In this document: one piece after another, positions 61,344 through 64,000 of the stretch
Numbering within the stretch: position 1 is the stretch's first letter
Layout: the number at the start of each line of letters is the position of its first letter
Assembly: GCA_947631235.1 (NCBI GenBank)
Contig: CANRKO010000003.1
Coordinates: 69,193-133,192, forward strand
Length of the DNA stretch: 64,000 nt
Direction: 5' to 3'
DNA from: an uncultured Clostridia bacterium
GTDB taxonomy: Bacteria; Bacillota; Clostridia; UBA1381
Notes under the pieces: model-generated
What the model saw: the letters and a program-made list of their open reading frames with translations, nothing else
Told to the model about the DNA's origin: nothing
Databases searched by the model: none
Translations under genes and position numbers: made by a program

Positions 61344-61497
61344 AAAAATCAGCACCTTTCCGCGCTTTTTAGAAAGCCGCGCATAAATAGTCATTCTATC
61401 TTATCATTATATAATATTTTCAATTAAAAATCTATACTTTTTGAAAAATAATCGGATTTTTTCCTAAATATTTTGTAATTTCACCAAAAACACCTGC

Positions 61498-61526
61498 CTC
61501 ACAAAACGATGTCGGGCGCATATAAT
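61498..61526 (+). promoter_or_regulatory. Probable promoter of asnB
   Basis: CTCACA (61498-61503), 17 bases, TATAAT (61521-61526), ending 30 bases before the start codon. The -35 is weak, as for a regulated gene. Confidence 0.5.
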
Positions 61527-61556
61527 ACAATAAAAATGTGTATCGGGGGTAATTTT

Positions 61557-63407
61557 ATGTGCGGAATATGCGGATTTATAAACTACAGAACCAATCTTGT
61601 GAAAAACGAGGCGGAAAATAAAGCCGTGGCGTACGCCATGGCGAAAAAAATACGCCATCGCGGGCCCGACTCATGGGGCGAATGGGTGGGCGAGCACGCC
61701 GCCTTCTCGCACAGCCGTCTCGCGGTAATCGACGTTGAGAGGGGCTTGCAGCCGATGAAACGCACCGTCGCGGGACACGAGTTTGTGATAACGTATAACG
61801 GCGAGCTTTACAACACCAAGGAAATTCGCGACGACCTTCTGTCTTACGGCTATGAATTTGAGACGACATCCGACACCGAGGTTCTTCTTACGGCTTACAT
61901 ACATTACGGCGAACGCGTCGCCGAGCGTCTTAACGGAATATACGCGTTCGCGATATGGGACAGTATGCGCCAGAGAGTGTACGCCTGCCGCGACCGTTTC
62001 GGAGTAAAACCGTTTTTTTACACGCAAAAGGGCGATACGACCGTTTTCGCGTCGGAGATAAAGGCGCTTTTCGAGTACCCCGGCATAAGGAGAGAACTTG
62101 ACAAAACGGGACTTTGCGAACTTTTGGCGTTAAGTCCGGCGCGCACGCAGGGTAACGGCGTGTTTAAGAACATCATGGAACTCAGACCCGCGCGGTACAT
62201 GATAATAGACCGGCGCGGCATACGTATAAAGCGTTACTGGGAGTTTAAAAGCCATGAGCATACCGACAGCTATGAGGAAACTATCGCACGCACGCGCTCT
62301 CTTGTGTACGACGCGGTAAGGCGGCAGCTTGTTTCGGATGTGCCTATTGCGACGTTCCTTTCGGGCGGACTCGATTCGAGCGTGATAACGGCGATAGGCG
62401 CGATTGAGATGCAGCGAAACGGCGGACGGCTCTCGACTTATTCGTTCGACTACGAGGGCAACTCGAAGTATTTTAAAGCGTCGCATTTCCAGCCCGACAG
62501 CGACACAAAATGGGTGCCGCGCATGGTTGAGGAATTTTATACCGACCACACTTACCTCGTCTGCCCGAACAGTGCGCTCACGGAGCTTTTGGAGGAGGCT
62601 CTCACGGCTAAGGATTTGCCGGGCATGGCTGACGTTGACGCGTCTCTTCTCTACTTCTGCCGCGAGGTCAAGAAAAATCACACCGTCGTGCTGTCGGGCG
62701 AGTGCAGCGACGAGATTTTCGGCGGCTACCCGTGGTTTAGAGAGAAAAAGGCGTTTGAAACGGCTGCGTTTCCGTGGTGCTACGACCTGTCTCTAAGGAA
62801 CAATATCCTCAAAGACGATGTGCGTGACGCGCTTGACCTCGAAGGTTATTCGAGTATGCGCTACGAGGAAAGCATAGCCGAAACGCCGACGTTCGACGGC
62901 GACAGCGCGGAGGAAAAACGCCGCCGTGAAATATCGTACCTCAACATCAACTGGTTTATGACAAACCTGCTCGACCGCAAGGACAGAATGAGCATGGCAA
63001 GCGGTTTGGAGGTGCGCGTACCGTTCTGCGACCACCGCCTTGCCGAGTACGTCTGGAACATCCCTTGGGAGATGAAGAACAAGGACAACGTGTCAAAAAA
63101 CGTGCTGCGCGAAGCGGCAAAGGGCATACTGCCCGAGGACGTCAGACTGCGCAGAAAAAGTCCGTACCCGAAAACGCACAACCCGCATTACGAGACGGCT
63201 GTTAAAGAGCTTTTGGACGGCATAATCTCCGACCCGAACGCGCCCGTGCTTACGCTCTGTGACAAGGAAAAACTCGACGCCGTGTTAAACGGCTCGTCCG
63301 ACTACGGCAAACCGTTTTTCGGTCAGCTTATGGCAGGCCCGCAGTTTATCGGCTATATTGTACAGCTTAACTATCTTTTAAAGGACTGCGCCGTAACGCT
63401 CTCTTAA
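61557..63407 (+). CDS. asnB: Asparagine synthase, glutamine-hydrolysing
   Basis: Transfers glutamine nitrogen to aspartate. The start must be ATG 61557 (GGGGGT upstream) so that the catalytic Cys is residue 2 (MCGICGF); the tracked start adds 16 residues that would block activity. Glutaminase part: RHRGPDSWG, SHSRLAVIDV, YNGELYN. Synthetase part: pyrophosphate loop FLSGGLDSSV, SGECSDEIFGGYPWFR and NLLDRKDRMSMASGLEVRVPFCDH. At 616 residues it is like AsnB/AsnO of Bacillus. It diverges from lrp. Confidence 0.97.
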   Translation: MCGICGFINYRTNLVKNEAENKAVAYAMAKKIRHRGPDSWGEWVGEHAAFSHSRLAVIDVERGLQPMKRTVAGHEFVITYNGELYNTKEIRDDLLSYGYEFETTSDTEVLLTAYIHYGERVAERLNGIYAFAIWDSMRQRVYACRDRFGVKPFFYTQKGDTTVFASEIKALFEYPGIRRELDKTGLCELLALSPARTQGNGVFKNIMELRPARYMIIDRRGIRIKRYWEFKSHEHTDSYEETIARTRSLVYDAVRRQLVSDVPIATFLSGGLDSSVITAIGAIEMQRNGGRLSTYSFDYEGNSKYFKASHFQPDSDTKWVPRMVEEFYTDHTYLVCPNSALTELLEEALTAKDLPGMADVDASLLYFCREVKKNHTVVLSGECSDEIFGGYPWFREKKAFETAAFPWCYDLSLRNNILKDDVRDALDLEGYSSMRYEESIAETPTFDGDSAEEKRRREISYLNINWFMTNLLDRKDRMSMASGLEVRVPFCDHRLAEYVWNIPWEMKNKDNVSKNVLREAAKGILPEDVRLRRKSPYPKTHNPHYETAVKELLDGIISDPNAPVLTLCDKEKLDAVLNGSSDYGKPFFGQLMAGPQFIGYIVQLNYLLKDCAVTLS

Positions 63408-63430
63408 CGGACGGCATACGACAATATTTG

Positions 63431-63459
63431 TTGACATTTTCCCGATAATAGTGTACAAT
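63431..63459 (+). promoter_or_regulatory. Promoter of the MBOAT gene
   Basis: TTGACA (63431-63436), 17 bases, TACAAT (63454-63459). The leader then contains a strong hairpin GCGCCGCTGA...TCGGCGGCGC (about 63478-63506). Confidence 0.75.
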
Positions 63460-63548
63460 TTATCATGGCTCTTTACGCGCCGCTGATTTTATATATCGGC
63501 GGCGCACTGCTGCCGAAATTGCACTGCGCGACGGAAGGGGAGATAATC

Positions 63549-64000
63549 TTGGTATTTTCGAGCCTTATTTTTGTGTGCGTATTCCTGCCCGCCGTGCTTT
63601 TGCTGTACAATTTGTCAAAGAACATTACATACAAAAACGTTGTCCTTGCCGTAACGTCGCTCATTTTCTACGCGTGGGGCGAGCCGGTGTGGGTGCTGCT
63701 CCTTATTTTCAGCACTGTAGCGGACTACATAAACGGCAGAATAATAGATAAATACTACGCCCGACCGCAGGCGACCGCAGCTCTTGCCGCATCGCTCGTG
63801 TTAAATCTCGGTATTCTTTTTGTGTTCAAATATTCGGGCTTTCTTATAGGCAGCATCAACGCGGCAGTTCATCTTTCGATCCCGAACCCAAGCCCCGCGC
63901 TGCCGATAGGCATATCGTTCTACACCTTCCAGACGCTGTCGTACACGATTGATATGTACCGCGGCAAAACGAAGGTGCAGAAGTCATACCTCAACTACCT
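63549..64000 (+). CDS. MBOAT-family membrane O-acyltransferase (5' part, runs off window)
   Basis: Absent from the ORF track because no stop is reached. TTG 63549 with GGGGAG 6 bases upstream gives the family-typical start VFSSLIFVCVFLPAVLLLYNL; then FYAWGEPVWVLLLIFSTVADYINGRII, FKYSGF and LPIGISFYTFQTLSYTIDMYRG, the AlgI/DltB-like region. About 150 of some 470 residues are visible; the catalytic His lies beyond the window. It probably acylates a surface polysaccharide or teichoic acid and may be followed by an SGNH/AlgX-like partner. Confidence 0.9.
   Translation, partial: MVFSSLIFVCVFLPAVLLLYNLSKNITYKNVVLAVTSLIFYAWGEPVWVLLLIFSTVADYINGRIIDKYYARPQATAALAASLVLNLGILFVFKYSGFLIGSINAAVHLSIPNPSPALPIGISFYTFQTLSYTIDMYRGKTKVQKSYLNY

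Overview
The window looks like the chromosome of a pectin-adapted, Gram-positive-type member of the Clostridia. The evidence is strong AGGAGG-type ribosome sites, TTGACA-N17-TATAAT promoters, U-tailed terminators, S-layer-homology (SLH) anchored surface enzymes, a zapA/maf/mreBCD/mrdA/minCD wall and division cluster, and an ECF energising module beside truA. The mix of rhamnogalacturonan-I genes and SLH proteins recalls Monoglobus-like bacteria, but that is inference from gene content only. No rRNA, tRNA, CRISPR array, transposase or phage gene was seen.

Layout. 1-1473: 3' part of ilvB (minus strand) behind a structured leader, divergent from a rhamnogalacturonan block: a GH105 hydrolase (1829-3976) and a YteP/YtcP/YtcQ-type importer without ATPase (4327-7909). 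8063-17690: zapA, a U32-family gene holding six exact copies of a 12-mer, maf, mreBCD, mrdA, minC, minD, mgsA; minE and rodA are absent. 17768-25369: an ArsR/SmtB zinc-type repressor with its operator, a G5/3D wall protein with a WalR-like box, a lipoprotein, an SLH-anchored rhamnogalacturonan acetylesterase, an SLH-only protein, a 33-residue membrane peptide gene missing from the ORF track, a PHP protein and an SLH-NlpC/P60 hydrolase. 25419-27150: an AT-richer pair, an XRE regulator divergent from a secreted CHAP protein, with back-to-back promoters sharing one -35 region. 27326-34749: amino-acid importer (binding protein and permease), an unknown secreted protein, an AraC regulator and a 1072-residue SLH protein that may be the S-layer protein. 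34910-42469: LOG, aquaporin, methyltransferase, acetyltransferase, sugar-nucleotide dehydratase, DUF1294, an orphan eutS-eutP pair and a GH112 phosphorylase. Two clusters of GC-rich inverted repeats lie at 36.3-36.5 kb and 42.5-42.9 kb.

61343 down to 43003 is an unbroken minus-strand run of fifteen genes: lrp, an aminotransferase, pyrG, a heterodimeric ABC exporter, a 713-residue protein resembling GTPase-associated protein 1 with a membrane partner, rarA, ecfA1-ecfA2-ecfT, truA, a DUF5711-like protein, cvpA and ilvD. The window ends with asnB and the start of an MBOAT acyltransferase.

A coherent reading: surface enzymes held by SLH domains deacetylate rhamnogalacturonan-I, the importer takes up the oligosaccharides, and GH105 and GH112 split them inside the cell. 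The least explained items are the intragenic 12-mer family, the GAP1-like/membrane protein pair, the orphan eutSP genes and the divergent XRE/CHAP module.
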